The notes: generated from the letters alone by a model not told the origin. Numbered from the stretch's first letter, positions 16,543 to 26,979 are shown. The stretch: 30,313 nucleotides of DNA from Citrobacter koseri (GCA_900446925.1 UAVY01000005.1:1-30313); one strand, 5' to 3'. Program-made: numbers and translations.

Positions 16543-17339
16543 TTAACGCCGGGTGACGTTGTGCCACTGGTATTGATTAATCCATGAGGGTTGAAAAGAT
16601 TCGTTGTAGACGTTGGCAATATATTTGCCGTTGCGTAAAACAAACCTAGGAGCCACTTTTTCAACAATCATGGTATCCGGGGTGATCGGAATCCATCGTT
16701 GGGTTCAGAAGTGTTTCAGAGCCATCAGCATGTTTAATGTAGATAGCGGGGATCGAGGTATTACCGGAAAACTTGAAGTAGGTAAAACGGCCATCATCAT
16801 AAGCACGCCAAGGGGAGACTTCACGAGAACCGAATACCCAATAGTTCCAGTTTGTCCAAGCGTTGGGCGCTTTTTCATTCATCCGTTCTTTCAGTCTGCG
16901 AGCATCTTCTTCAGCTACACGCCGCGCCGCTTCGTCCTGCGGATAACGGAAATTTACCTGAAAATACATATCGCCGGTTTTCTTACCAGTAGCGGATAAA
17001 TCAAACGTGTATACGCGCCGGTCAGTTAAAACCGTCATGTTTGTGGTGGCTTGTTCGCCGGTTGGCTTAATGAAGATATGGTTTTCTACTGGCGCAACTT
17101 CCCAAGCGTCCGGGTCGCCCATTGCTATGTTGGTGACGTTCTCGCCGGGGGCAAATTGAATATCTGTTGAATAGCCATAATGGCCAATCAATTTAACAAC
17201 TTGCTCATGGTTGTATGAAATGAACTTGACTCGTTTGTCATAAGCGCCGCCTCTTGGAACTTCAAGCGCAAAACGCCGTAGAAGAAAAAATGCCGAGAAC
17301 GAGAAGAACCGATAAGGTGGTTTTATTAAGCGAAAGCAT
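16543..17339 (-). CDS. virB9: VirB9 core-complex protein, frame-broken
   Basis: About 265 residues. Signal peptide MLSLNKTTLSVLLVLGIFSS followed by FCALEVPRGGAYDKR (frameshift near 17270). The body VKLIGHYGYSTDIQFAPGE, then MGDPDAWEVAPVENHIFIKP, TNMTVLTDRRVYTFDL and FTYFKFSGNTSIPAIYI. After a second break near 16675 come MIVEKVAPRFVLRNGKYIAN and the end QYQWHNVTRR. It is a periplasmic and outer-membrane ring component partnered with VirB7 and VirB10. The start follows the virB8 stop by two bases. Confidence 0.9.
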
Positions 17340-17341
17340 AA

Positions 17342-18101
17342 TTAACCCCCTTCCTGATCTTTACGGTAGCTAATAACCTGAAAACCAACCGGGTTTATCA
17401 GGCGATCATCCACCTTGATTGGCTCTTTACGGTAGACGAAAGAGACAGTAGCGGCCCAATGGGTTGTTGCTGGCATTTCACCGTCTTTCTTCACGGTGGC
17501 CGTGTAGCGTACTAACGCTGTATACACAGTTTCACCGAACTGATCCTTCTCGCCCTTCTCTGGTTTCACTCCACCTTTACCGTTTAGGTATGTAATGGCG
17601 GGATTGACCTTAATATCAACCTCAGTGGTTTCACCATAAATCTTGATTGGCGCGTAAGGGTTAACTTTGGGATTGGTGTAATCAGCGTACTGTTGCTGAA
17701 TGGCCCCGTCTGACAACATGCCAACCTGAAGGCGATCATCTTCGCGGGTGTTCCAGTGATACCCTTCGCGGTGGCGAAGATACTTTGCCAACCAGTAACG
17801 GCTCATCACCTGCTCGGTAGTCTCATCCATGTTTTTCAGGTTGCTGATCACCTCAGTTTCGCCGGTGGTGTCATTAACGCGGACAATTGAATTTTCAATT
17901 GTTTTTAGAGGCATCATTGTAGAAATTGCAATCGCCTGAACAATGTACAACGCCAGTCATAGCCCAAAATGCCGACCAAGCTCTACGGGCTGATTTCTTT
18001 TCTCTGACAATCTCAGATTCATCCCAGCTTTTAGCCTCATCAAAGTAATCCTTGTCGGTTACTTTTTTTTCTTTGGCTGGGGCTGTTTTTTTATTGGCCA
18101 T
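17342..18101 (-). CDS. virB8: VirB8 inner-membrane assembly factor, one frameshift
   Basis: About 253 residues. A basic cytoplasmic head (MANKKTAPAKEKKVTDKDYF), then SWDESEIVREKKSARRAW, then a membrane helix interrupted by a frameshift near 17945. The periplasmic VirB8 domain has TTGETEVISNLKN, SRYWLAKYLRHREGYHW and VGMLSDGAIQQQYADYTNP, followed by VSFVYRKEPIKVDDRLINPV and ending GFQVISYRKDQEGG. VirB8 organises the channel at the inner membrane. ATG at 18101 overlaps the end of virB7 by 11 bases. Confidence 0.9.
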
Positions 18102-18309
18102 GCGCAAACTCCTTCAGTTGCTGAACCTGTTTCTTATTCACGTCCTTGTACTTTGAGCTGACGGCATTAATCTGTTCTTGCGTAACCATTGCCGGGTTAA
18201 TCGGAACCATGCCGCGCCCATCGTCTACAGCTTCAGCCGGTGGCGGTGGCGTGAGAGTGCAAGCCCCAAGGGTGAAAGTGAGTGCGATTACTGCTAGAGA
18301 TTTCTTCAT
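18091..18309 (-). CDS. virB7: VirB7-like lipoprotein
   Basis: 72 residues with a lipoprotein signal: MKKSLAVIALTFTLGAC places the lipidated cysteine at residue 17 (lipobox LGAC), then a proline-rich TPPPPAE and a hydrophilic tail VNKKQVQQLKEFAHGQ. Position and overlap with virB8 identify it as the VirB7 lipoprotein that anchors VirB9 in the outer membrane. It is the first gene of the second virB transcription unit, directly downstream of an operator-bearing promoter. Frame intact. Confidence 0.85.
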   Translation of the reverse strand: MKKSLAVIALTFTLGACTLTPPPPAEAVDDGRGMVPINPAMVTQEQINAVSSKYKDVNKKQVQQLKEFAHGQ

Positions 18310-18339
18310 TCAATCGTTCCTTATCAAGTTGCGTTACAT

Positions 18340-18378
18340 TGATAATCAAAATATACCATTTTGATTATCATAACGCAA
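18340..18378 (-). promoter_or_regulatory. virB7 operon promoter with extended family C operator
   Basis: Read leftwards: TTGCGT (complement of 18373-18378), a 17-base spacer, TATATT (complement of 18350-18355). An inverted repeat with 13-bp arms (18340-18352 and 18358-18370; TGATAATCAAAAT / ATTTTGATTATCA) covers the spacer and -10. This is the longest copy of family C. Confidence 0.8.
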
Positions 18379-18410
18379 AAAAATGATGAGGGGAATTTCC
18401 CCTTCATCAT
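18377..18410 (-). terminator. Terminator between virB6 and virB7
   Basis: Near-perfect hairpin ATGATGAGGGG / CCCCTTCATCAT with one bulge, followed, reading leftwards, by seven T residues (complement of 18377-18383). It separates the virB2-virB6 unit from the virB7-primase unit. Confidence 0.8.
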
Positions 18411-18450
18411 TCGATTTGTGCGTTTTATGTACAATAAAAGGGCTTCACTA

Positions 18451-19468
18451 CTATCCTTGTGCGACTGAATTACCACCAAAGCGTTTTTGATAGGAGGCAT
18501 AAGCCGCTGACCACCGCGAACGGGGGAAGTCAGGGCGCGTTGAGTCGTCTTAACTTCTCGGTTAACGTTCTGCATACCGCGTTTCATTGCTGTTGGCCGT
18601 AACGCATTCATGGCAGAGCCAAACGCGCCTTGCGTAGCCATGGCAACACCGCCGCCTAGTGCTGAAGCGATAGAAGGAACTTGCCTTACCACTAAAATGC
18701 AAAGCGCAAATACAAGGCATAACATCGCCGCATCCCCTAGGTTAGCCATGTTGGGCCGCTGCGCTTTCTGTTGGTGCCATCTTTGAAATGTAGGTATCAC
18801 CTAACGAGATCATCAGTGAACCTACCGATGCCGAAAGAATCAGCAGAATGCCAAAGTTGCATACCATCGCTAACCAAGCCTCAAAGAAACGCTGCGTGGG
18901 TGTTAAATAGCAGTGCAATGATGAACAGTGGCCCAATCCCTAGCAGGATGGTTATCATGAACTTTGACAACAAGACCAAGAACGCCACAAACAACGTCAA
19001 TCCACACCCAACAACCAGCACAATCAGGGGCTATCAGATACAAACCGAAGTTTCCGTTCATGACCCCGCCCTTATCCCATGCAGCTTTGGCCACATTGAA
19101 TATTTTGGTAAAGAGCGCATCCAGCGTATCGGCTGTTGTTCCCGTTGTTACCTGAAACCACCGCCTGAAATGTGTTCCGGGCCTTTCTGTAGGACATTAA
19201 CGACAACATCCATATAAGTACCGACCGTTAAGCCCAGCGCGACAATCCCACCAATACGAATGATGCGAAAGACGCCATCGCGCACAGGTTCATCAACTTT
19301 GGCGAACATCATCAGAATGCCCCACCATGGCAATCCAGACAATCATCATGCTGGTGAATAGTGGTGAGGCATACCCGATTACATTACTGACTGTATCGGT
19401 AATGTAGGTTGATAACGCCGAGTCAACGTTGCAAAAATACGGACAAATAAGTTTGTTCCCGTACCCAT
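18451..19468 (-). CDS. virB6: VirB6 polytopic membrane protein, frame-broken
   Basis: About 340 residues over several frames. Starts MGTGTNLFVRIFAT at ATG 19468, continues WWGILMMFAKVDEPVRDGVF and IIRIGGIVALGLTVGTYMDV. Helices GLYLIA..., FMITILLGIGPLFII (read after a shift) and AWLAMVCNFGILLILSASVG follow, then AMLCLVFALCILVVRQVPSI and SALGGGVAMATQGAFGSAMN. After a last shift the end is ASYQKRFGGNSVAQG. The motifs LGIGPLF and the C-terminal ASALGGG-type loop are typical of TrbL/VirB6, which form the inner-membrane translocation platform. Breaks lie near 19420, 19330, 19160, 19040, 18910, 18750 and 18490, making it the most damaged gene of the cluster. Confidence 0.85.
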
Positions 19469-19484
19469 ATCCGCCCCCCTTCCC

Positions 19485-19734
19485 TTACCAATTATTAATG
19501 TGGCGCAATGAGCCACTAGAGGCTTTTGTTCCGCAGCAATGGGCATTCTTACAGTTTGGCGTATTGCCAAGCTCCGCCGGGGTTATCACTACAACGCTTA
19601 ACGGTTTCGGCCCGTTCTGCATTGTGGTTAGAGAACCATTCAACGGAATGCGTTTCTTCTTTGTCGAAGCATCCGGTAAGCGCAAGGCTTACCAGACACA
19701 CCGCGCTTATTTTTCGTGCGCACGAAAAAAACAT
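19485..19734 (-). CDS. eexN: EexN-like entry-exclusion lipoprotein, one frameshift
   Basis: About 82 residues. Signal with lipobox LTGC (MFFSCARKISAVCLVSLALT), then SVEWFSNHNAERAETVKRCS and, after a frameshift at G/C runs near 19575, ELGNTPNCKNAHCCGTKASS. The SVEW...R-x-x-x-x-x-x-C-x-x-NPGELGNTPNC pattern is that of EexN lipoproteins encoded between virB5 and virB6, which block redundant mating between cells carrying the same plasmid. Codons 3-8 of the gene are the family A palindrome, so a regulator bound there would sit just after the start codon. Confidence 0.85.
19712..19727. promoter_or_regulatory. Operator family A (copy 3), inside the start of eexN
   Basis: Perfect TTTCGTGCGCACGAAA written into codons 3-8 of eexN and about 30 bases downstream of virB5. 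An intragenic roadblock here could tune virB6 and downstream expression. Confidence 0.7.
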
Positions 19735-19755
19735 AGTTACCTCTACCAGTTCACA

Positions 19756-20391
19756 TTACGCAGTGAGCCAGATGATTGGAACGGCCATCTGTTTAACCTT
19801 CTGTTGGTACAACGCATCGTTTGCCTGCGCTGTTTGCTGGAGAACCTGCAACTTACCAACTTCATTTTGTAAAAAGGCTTGTTCGGCCCCAATCCGCGCG
19901 TTTAAGTCCATCACTTCTTTGGGTCGGTTGCCGTATTTACCCCGGCGTACCAAAACCTGATAGCTCAGTAAAACGAGATTGTGCTTGTTCAAGCGAGCGG
20001 GAAGCTTGGCCAGCATAGGTGGCGGCGTTTTTTGCTGCCGTGTCGTAAAGTTCGGCCACGGTCTTCAGGAAGCTTAAAATCACTGGCTGAATTAATGCCG
20101 CTATCACGTAAAATGCTGTCGGTATTGATGCCACTCAGGGCGTCAGTGTCATATTGGGAGTTGATTACATTAGCCAACCCACGTGCGCTGGTCATGGATT
20201 CATACTGTTTAACCTGCTGTTTAAACTGGTTTTCAAGCTGTTTAATTTGCTCAACATATTTGGCCATGTCCTCAAGATGTGCTGTCCATGCTTGCGGGTC
20301 TGCCAACTACACTCACAGGAACGCCAGCATAGCTAACGGCATTAAGGCTTCCTGCAATGGCTAGCGCTAACGCTAAATTTTTCAGTTTCAT
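19756..20391 (-). CDS. virB5: VirB5 minor pilin, frame-broken
   Basis: About 212 residues. Signal peptide MKLKNLALALAIAGSLNAVS with cleavage near AYA-G, then DPQAWTAHLEDMAKYVEQIK, a coiled coil QLENQFKQQVKQYESMTSAR, and after shifts near 20290, 20080 and 19990, VAELYDTAAKNAATYAGQAS and RPKEVMDLNARIGAEQAFLQ. VirB5 decorates the pilus tip and contributes to recipient contact. The helical coil content and location between virB4 and eexN fit. The start ATG (20391) follows GGAG. Confidence 0.85.
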
Positions 20392-20412
20392 AATTGTATT
20401 CTCCATTAATAA

Positions 20413-23177
20413 TCAGGCAGCTACGCGCTGTTTATGGAACTCTGGCAACCAGACTTTAGGATCATCCCCTACTTGTTGCATGATGCGTTCCAATAGTTCC
20501 ACGTTGTCAGCCGTTCCAGAGATAACGGCTAGTTCGTCGCTAAACCCTGCAAGGTCGAGCTTGGCGATCACTGAATTATGGCCATGCTTAATAAGGAACT
20601 GATGAGAGCCGGGGGGCCATGTCGGTTTTGATTAACTGGTACTCACGTTCTGTAAGTTTGAAGCCTTTAACGTAATCATCCCAATCAGCTTTAGGGTTAG
20701 GCATAAAGACCATCGTTGCGCACTGTTCAATGATGCTGTACCCAATAGCGGATTTAAGAACGTCTTTAGCTGATTGAGTGCCAAACACCATTAACCCGTT
20801 CAATTTACGGATGGTTTTCAGGCCGTTTTGTGCAAAGTCTTCAAAATATTCATCCAACAATAATTTCCAGAACTCATCCATGAAAATCATCATTCGACGG
20901 CCATCAATAATTTGAGAAATACGATGGAACAAATACATGATTAATGGCGTTCTGATCTCGGCGTTATCAAGGAAGTCCGTAACGTCAAAACCAAACATTG
21001 TGTTATTACTAAAATCAATGTCGTCTGTTTCGTTATCGAATACCCAAGCTAAGTGTTCCATTGCCACACCACTTGGCCAGACGAGCGCCTACACCTTCTG
21101 GATCTGTTGGGTCCATAAAGTCAAGGCAGGCAGAGATCCGGCGTAAGTGTTTCGGCAGGCGCATAACTCCGCGAACGGTATTACTAATGTCAGTATCCTG
21201 AACGGTCGTGAAGGAACCCCCGGCACATTTTTTAACTATCTGCTCAAGGAGCTGATAAGTATCTTCGGAAGGTTCCATTTGGAACGGGTTACAGCCAGTG
21301 CGGGCACCATTCTTAAAAGGCAAATAAACGCCGCCTTCTGCTCTTACATAGATTTCTAACCCACGATCTTTATCGAAGATAATTTGAGTAGGGTTAAATT
21401 TCTTACTTTGAGCCATCAAGAAACCTTGCGTTACGGTTTTACCGGAGCCTGAAGGCCCGATAATTAACGTATTCCCTAGGGCTTTTTGTTCCTCTTTTGT
21501 TTCCTGAATGCTACCCGCCCCCTTTTCCGCTTCCAGTTGCGCTAGTTTTCTGGCCTTCTCGGCGCTTAACTCGCTATGGAAATTGAAATAATAGGGAGCG
21601 CCAGAAGTAGTTTTAAGTAGCGTTACCGATGGCCCCCACTGGTTGCCGGTTCTGCGGCCTGTTGGGTAGTTGTGAAATGAGGAAAACCCCGCAAAATTAC
21701 GTGAACTTATGGGGGCTGGCCTTGCCCGGTACTTAAAGTTTCCGGGCAACATAGACCAGAAAGCAGACTCTATAGCCCAATCTTCACGCGACACGATCAT
21801 GTTGCAATCGACCAGCTCGGCTTTAGCGTCAGAAAGATTTTTCTTCAGGCTTCGCGCATCTTTGGCCAGAATCGTTAGGGCTAAATGATGTTCACCGAAT
21901 ACAAGACGGCCTGAAGTTAAATCATCAAGTGCGTCGTCGATCTCTTCCATTTGCGTTTTGGAAAAGTCACCGGCGTTTTTCATTCGGCGTTGTGTTCTGC
22001 CTAATAATTCAGTCGCAACCGGCTTACTTAAAAAGTTGAACGACTGCGACAAAATTAACGGGAATGGCGCGGATAAGAACGCATTCATTAAGCCCGCTTC
22101 GGTGCCTTCTGGATATTCACCAATGCTCAGGACTGCGCCCACGGTGCTTTCAGTGACGCCCCTAACTTCAAAGGCATCTTCACCAAAGAACGGACGATCA
22201 AAAGGCAACGCTTCAGAGAGTACCTTGCGAGGTAAAGCGCGAGGAATCCACTCAAGATTTATCAGGTAAGATAAAAACTCTAATACTTCAGAGTTTTTTA
22301 TACCCTTTCTGTCATAACACCCTAAAACCCGCGCCCCATAATGTTTTAGGCTACTGGTGACGGTGTTAACCACTTCGTGTAACCCTTCAATAGCTTCAGC
22401 CTGTATACGTTTAATAGATTCAACATTTTTTTCAAAACGCTGAAGGAGATTAACGCCGGGAATACCTGAAGGGCGATAAAGAACTGTAAGATACAGCTCG
22501 TTTACCATCATGTTATTTTTACCAACATGATTTTTGTATTTGTTATTTAGTTGTTCAGCAAAGCTACCTTCTTCAAACTCCCCGCCGGGAAATGTATTTT
22601 CTTCACGGCGAATAATGTTTGTCCAAAGAGATATATTTGGTGAGGCTATATTTTTCAACAGCCCATTAAGTTGTTCTTTCCAGTTAATCACATCTTCTGG
22701 ATCTGCACTTTCATGGGCGCGGCCATCAATCTTAATTACCTGAAGATAATAGCCACTGGTAGTTTTAATGGTGTTTTCGTCAAGGTGAACAGAATAAGGG
22801 ATAAACTCAGCAACAGAGTTTTCATTCACCCATTGGCGTGATTTTGTCGCAGTTGCGTTACTCATTCTGGCATTTTCCTTTTTTGCGAGTGCTAACGAGT
22901 GGTGAGGCCGTAGCCGCACCCCAATAACGCCACCCAATGGAACGGCACTTAGTTGCAAACCATAAAGATATGAGCCTGAAAAAACGGGGTCTTTCAGGCA
23001 AATCAGGTAGCAAGCACCGTGTAAAGGAACATACAGAGGCAACAACCAAATGCTATTTGCAGCGAGAAAAATCACTCCAGTTGTAGCGATACAGAAAATT
23101 ATTGCCTCGTATGTTACGCCCCACACAAGTGAGGGGCGTGTAGCACCGGCAAAGAGAACATCTTTTCCTGATGCCAT
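20413..23177 (-). CDS. virB3-virB4: Fused VirB3-VirB4 secretion ATPase, frame-broken
   Basis: About 921 residues. Residues 1-95 are a VirB3 domain with two membrane helices (LFAGATRPSLVWGVTYEAII and the following hydrophobic stretch), joined in frame to VirB4. The VirB4 part shows IPYSVHLDENTIKTTSGYYL, LTILAKDARSLKKNLSDAKA, Walker A LIIGPSGSGKTVTQ at about 570-583, IFDKDRGLEIYVRAEGG, Walker B RMMIFMDEFWKLL and VFGTQSAKDVLKSAIG. Frameshifts near 21060 and 20620 interrupt an otherwise continuous alignment ending FHKQRVAA. VirB4 powers pilus biogenesis and substrate transfer; VirB3-VirB4 fusions are known in several VirB lineages. Confidence 0.92.
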
Positions 23178-23187
23178 GACGCTCTCC

Positions 23188-23496
23188 TTACTGGACTACA
23201 GCAATGATTGCGTCGGCAATAGACGCCGCACCAAATACCAGCACGATACCGCCGATAGCAAACCCAGCATTACGCGCTTGAAGACGTCCGGCCCATGCTA
23301 AGTAACCCAATACGGCGATCGCTAAGATTGCGCAAGAACGGGCAATGCCTGACGTTAACAGATCAATTAACCACTGAAGCCCTTGGTTAATTGGATCGCC
23401 ACCGGCTGCGTGAGCGAAACCCGGTAACATCATCAAACCCAACATTAGCCAAGTGGTAGAGGCAATCTGACGGGTGAAGGTTTTTACATTTGCCAT
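23188..23496 (-). CDS. virB2: VirB2 major pilin
   Basis: 102 residues, intact. Long signal peptide ending PGFAHA-A near residue 30, then the two hydrophobic helices of a cyclic-type pilin: GIARSCAILAIAVLGYLAW and AIGGIVLVFGAASIADAIIA, separated by the short basic loop GRLQARNA. It forms the conjugative pilus shaft. The stop is eleven bases before the virB3-virB4 start, giving the standard virB2-B3-B4 order. Confidence 0.9.
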   Translation of the reverse strand: MANVKTFTRQIASTTWLMLGLMMLPGFAHAAGGDPINQGLQWLIDLLTSGIARSCAILAIAVLGYLAWAGRLQARNAGFAIGGIVLVFGAASIADAIIAVVQ

Positions 23497-23503
23497 GCTT
23501 TAA

Positions 23504-23833
23504 TTACTCCATAAGTTGTAACTCAATGATCGGGACTTTCCCGTACTTACTGTTAATGTGTTTCACTAACCTGTCTAAACTCGACCACACTCGCGGCGTC
23601 TTCCTTTGTGTCTCTAATAAAAGATCTCCTCCTTTCCACGAAAGCTGTACGCGGATGCTAAATTTTCCATCTTCACCCTGTACCAGCATCATCTTCTTTA
23701 CTGACTGATTCCCAAGGTTATCAATCAGTTCTGGTTCTGTTATCGTTTCGTTGTTCATGTCAATATTCTCGATTGGGGATTCCAAAGTTCGAGAACATTT
23801 TAAATGCTTTACGCAAAAAGTCTTTTTCTTCAT
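23504..23833 (-). CDS. Small ParC-like/partition-associated protein (tentative)
   Basis: The C-terminal 84 residues (from an internal ATG at 23757) read MNNETITEPELIDNLGNQSV, SIRVQLSWKGGDLLLETQRK, TPRVWSSLDRLVKHINSKYG and a VPIIELQL end. The pattern WKGGDLLLeTqRk-x-PR-x-WsSLDRL is reminiscent of small partition-associated proteins (ParC family) found near virB clusters of broad-host-range plasmids, recalled only from memory. ATG 23833 has GGGGGAGG immediately upstream, too close for an ideal site, so the true start may be 23757. It lies between topoisomerase and virB2 and has a family C operator upstream (23852-23872). Confidence 0.6.
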   Translation of the reverse strand: MKKKTFCVKHLKCSRTLESPIENIDMNNETITEPELIDNLGNQSVKKMMLVQGEDGKFSIRVQLSWKGGDLLLETQRKTPRVWSSLDRLVKHINSKYGKVPIIELQLME

Positions 23834-23851
23834 TCCTCCCCCACCGGCACA

Positions 23852-23872
23852 ATCAAAATGTAGCATATTGAT
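23852..23872. promoter_or_regulatory. Operator family C upstream of the virB2 unit
   Basis: ATCAAAAT-GTAGC-ATATTGAT, one arm mismatch, with ATAATCAT continuing the extended right arm seen at 18340-18370. It lies between the topoisomerase stop and the small gene that leads into virB2, so it probably controls the first virB unit. Confidence 0.65.
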
Positions 23873-23895
23873 AATCATAATACTACTTTTTGATG

Positions 23896-25892
23896 TTACT
23901 TTTTCTCGAATTTTGGCTTTCCGTTCACAGCATCAAAATTTTGATGAGCAACCGGGGTAGCCAGAACAGCCGAAAAAGTCATACCCTTTTTTGCCGCCGG
24001 TGGCTGGTTTTTTACGCCCGGATAAGAGGCTTTCCACAGTCCAGGACATTTAAAGCCTGAAGCTTCTGGTTTGGGCTTTGGTTTCCCCGGTTTCCCTGCT
24101 GTATCTGGTAACGTGGTAGAGCAATCTGGATAACCGGAGCAGCCCCAAAAGAAGCCGGTAGCCCCTTTTTTGCGGAAAAGAGCCTTGCCGCAATTTGGAC
24201 AGGGGTATTGAGGTGCAACGTCAATTTTCAGGTGGCTAAGTTCTGATTCCAGACGTTCATAAACAGAGCCAACAACGTTTTTGTAAGATGTCTGGCCATG
24301 GGCGACTTTATCCAGCTCGCCCTCCATAGCGCGTGTAAAGTCGTACTCGATAAAGCTAAAGCCGCCTTTAACCAGAGCATCAATAACTAATGCACCGGTT
24401 TCAGTAGGCAAAAGATATTTGTTTGCGCTATCCGATTTGACGTAACCACGGCGCATGATGTTTTCCATGATCGCCGCGTAGGTACTTGGTCGCCCAATGC
24501 CTAACCTTTCCAGTTCTGCGATAAGTGACGCCTCAGTAAAGCGGCTGGGGGGCGCGGGTTGTCTTACTTAATACCTTCCCACTTTCAGCGGTGAGGTGCT
24601 GGCCACGTTGCAAAGAAGGGATCGGGTTCTTAGGTTTCTCTTCCTTTTTGCCATCATCGGCTTCGGTATCGGTCTTTAAACAACGTTGTCCATCCGGCAT
24701 ACGTCAACGTTCGGCCTTCAGCCTCAAACTCAACTGGTTTTTCGCCGCTATTGTCAGTAGCCCGGAAGCGGGCCACGCGAACGGCGTAGCGAGCCGATTC
24801 TAATTGACAGGCAACAGCGCGATCCCATATCAGGCGATAGAGAGCTTTTTCTTCTGGCGTACTCCCTGCTTCTTCAACGTCAAAATGTGATGGTCGTATA
24901 GCTTCATGCGCTTCTTGTGCGTCACCTTTTGCTTTCCATGTGCGGGGTTTAGACGCCATAGGTAAGCCCTTTGCTTTGCAGAGTTGGTATATTTCAACCC
25001 AGAGCATCATCAGAAAGGTTTGGGTTATCGGTACGCATATAAGTTATATGGCCTTGCTCATATAATTTTTGCGCGGTCGTCATTGTTGCTTTTGGCTTCA
25101 TCTTTAATTTATTAGATGCCGCCTGCTGTAATGTTGAAGTGATAAAAGGCGCAGGGGGCGCTTTTGATGCGTTTTTCTCCTTCATAAGAAATAACGTCAA
25201 CTTCCCGGATGGCGGCTATTTTTTTTGCAAAAGCCTTCATCCATGAAATATTCGCTACCTTCGGCCAAGAAAGGTTTTACATCCCCATTCAGCAAACCAA
25301 TCTCCTGCAAAATTAAGTCTTACGCCAAAATGGGAGGTGGGCTTAAAGTTTTGAATTGCACGTTCACGCTCAAGAATAATACGAACGGCGGGGCTTTGAA
25401 CCCGGCCAGCGGATAACCCTTGTCGCCCACTCATTTCTGAAAGGCGCGGCGAAACCATGTAACCAACAAGGCGATCAAGGACTCTTCGCCCTTCTTGTGA
25501 GGCTACCATAGGGATATTAATTGCCCTTGGTGACGCCAGAGCGGCTTTTGATAGCGCGAGGGGTGATTTCAGCGAACGTTACCCGCTGCGGGTTCTCAAG
25601 CCGTAGCGCCTGTTTTAGATGCCATGCAATGGCTTCCCCCTTCCCCGGTCTAAGTCAGTTGCGAGGAAAAACAGCATCACTATGCTGAACGTCCTGTTTA
25701 AGCTTGGCCAAAACCTCTTTGCCGCGCTCAGTGGCCACATACGTTGGTTTGAAGTCAGGTGCGGCAACCCCAATATCTTTTTTCTGGTAAATCTCTGACA
25801 TGGCCAACACTGGCGGCGACTTTCCAACCATCGCCAAGGATCTCGCGTATTTTCTTAACTTTCCCCGGAGATTCCACAATCATTAATTTCAT
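23896..25892 (-). CDS. Type IA DNA topoisomerase, heavily frame-broken
   Basis: About 665 residues. Toprim start [40 protein letters not shown] and [12 protein letters not shown] (acidic motif, frame lost just after). The body then has [40 protein letters not shown] and the active site [20 protein letters not shown] with the catalytic tyrosine in [15 protein letters not shown] and [20 protein letters not shown] follow. At least one C-terminal zinc finger (CPNCGKALF...[10 protein letters not shown]) and a second degenerate one complete it. It resembles TopA more than TopB and corresponds in role to TraE of conjugative plasmids. About eight frameshifts lie mostly at G, T or A runs. The start overlaps the upstream hydrolase stop (ATGA). 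Confidence 0.85.
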
Positions 25893-26636
25893 GGCTGCAC
25901 CCCTTCATTTTGATAAACGCTTTTGGATGGCGTATTTTTAGAAAATACATTCCATTCGGCGTTACTATTTTTTTGGAACTTTGCAGTTCCGTATACATCC
26001 CATTTTTTAGGCTCAGGCACAGCGGAAGCTGTTAATTGAAACCGGGGGAGAGTTAGACGGGCCACCTTTATTAATACTGGCGTAGAAGGCATGATCTTTA
26101 ATGATCGCTGATGGTGCGGAACCACCGAAATTAGTTAAACCTTTAGATACTTTTCCTGCTTTTTCTCTGTCAGCTACAATTGCGGGATTCTGGAAAAATA
26201 ACCCACCATTGGTAATATCAGGCAAGTGACCTTCTAACGCCAAATTGATGATGGTCTGTACTTGCGTATATTGTGAAACGGTTACGGAAGGTAACTTTTT
26301 CCAGTCACCACCAACTTTGGTAACTGGCTCAAATTGCTTAGGGCTGTTTACTACGTCCGTAACAGTCTGGCCAAACTGACCGCTAAGACGCCGGTTAATA
26401 ATCGTATACACAACTCCAGCTAAACCCGAATCACCTTGATTGGCCGCTTCGGCTATGGCAACACGTGCAATAGCATCCCTGTCCTGATCGGTGAGCTGTA
26501 CTTTTTGCAACTGCTCACGATACATCGCCGCTGCTGATTTACATTCTTGCTCACTAACAGGGTAAGCCTGTTCTGCTGGGCTACCTGTACCAAAAGTCAA
26601 AGCGGCGCAGGTTGCCAATATTGAAAAGAGTTCCAT
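25889..26636 (-). CDS. SleB-type cell wall hydrolase, one frameshift
   Basis: About 248 residues. Signal peptide MELFSILATCAALTFGTGSP, then a coil (ECKSAAAMYREQLQKVQLTD) and a SleB/Hydrolase_2 domain: DRDAIARVAIAEAANQGDSG (catalytic glutamate region), LAGVVYTIINRRLSGQFGQT, NSPKQFEPVT, GGLFFQNPAIVADREKAGK and IIKDHAFYASINKGG. A frameshift near 26040 separates a short tail ending YQNEGVQP. No VirB1 transglycosylase is present elsewhere, so this hydrolase probably opens peptidoglycan for channel assembly. The stop overlaps the topoisomerase start (ATGA). Confidence 0.8.
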
Positions 26637-26700
26637 CACATCCCCTTAGTTTTAAACGCCATAAGAAGGTTAGAAACCCTTACGAACAGTGCCGTAGGCG

Positions 26701-26979
26701 CTATTTATTTTTGTTAATCCAGCCTTCATCCTCACTGGTGCATTGTTGTAGAAAAGCGCCGCGAGCTTCTTTAGTTGCGCTTTTTTTGAACTTGCCCTTC
26801 TTGAATTTGACTATCGAAAAGTAATCATTAACTGCTGATTTGCACTCTGATCCGCCGTCATTGCCGGTCAGCATACCCGCGAGGCATAAAACCGCTTTAC
26901 AAGGGTCTTTTGCTTGGGCTGGCATGGCAGAAATAAGAGTCAACCCCAAGGCTACAGCGATAATTTTTACCGTGTTCAT
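26701..26979 (-). CDS. TrbM/KikA-like conjugal transfer protein
   Basis: 92 residues, intact. Signal peptide MNTVKIIAVALGLTLISAMP with AQA-K cleavage, then KDPCKAVLCLAGMLTGNDGG, the TrbM/KikA family hallmark with paired cysteines, followed by SECKSAVNDYFSIVKFKKGK and AFLQQCTSED. Five cysteines in a small periplasmic protein imply disulphides. Family members are needed for, or improve, conjugation, and KikA is also linked to killing in Klebsiella. It is the first gene of the leftward transfer region; ATG 26979 follows AGGAGAAG. Its promoter region carries a family C operator and faces a divergent gene. Confidence 0.8.
   Translation of the reverse strand: MNTVKIIAVALGLTLISAMPAQAKDPCKAVLCLAGMLTGNDGGSECKSAVNDYFSIVKFKKGKFKKSATKEARGAFLQQCTSEDEGWINKNK

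Noticed and set aside
23932..23945. Palindrome ATCAAAATTTTGAT as another family C operator
   Set aside because: It lacks the 5-bp spacer of the other copies and lies within the topoisomerase coding end; probably chance in an A/T-rich stretch.
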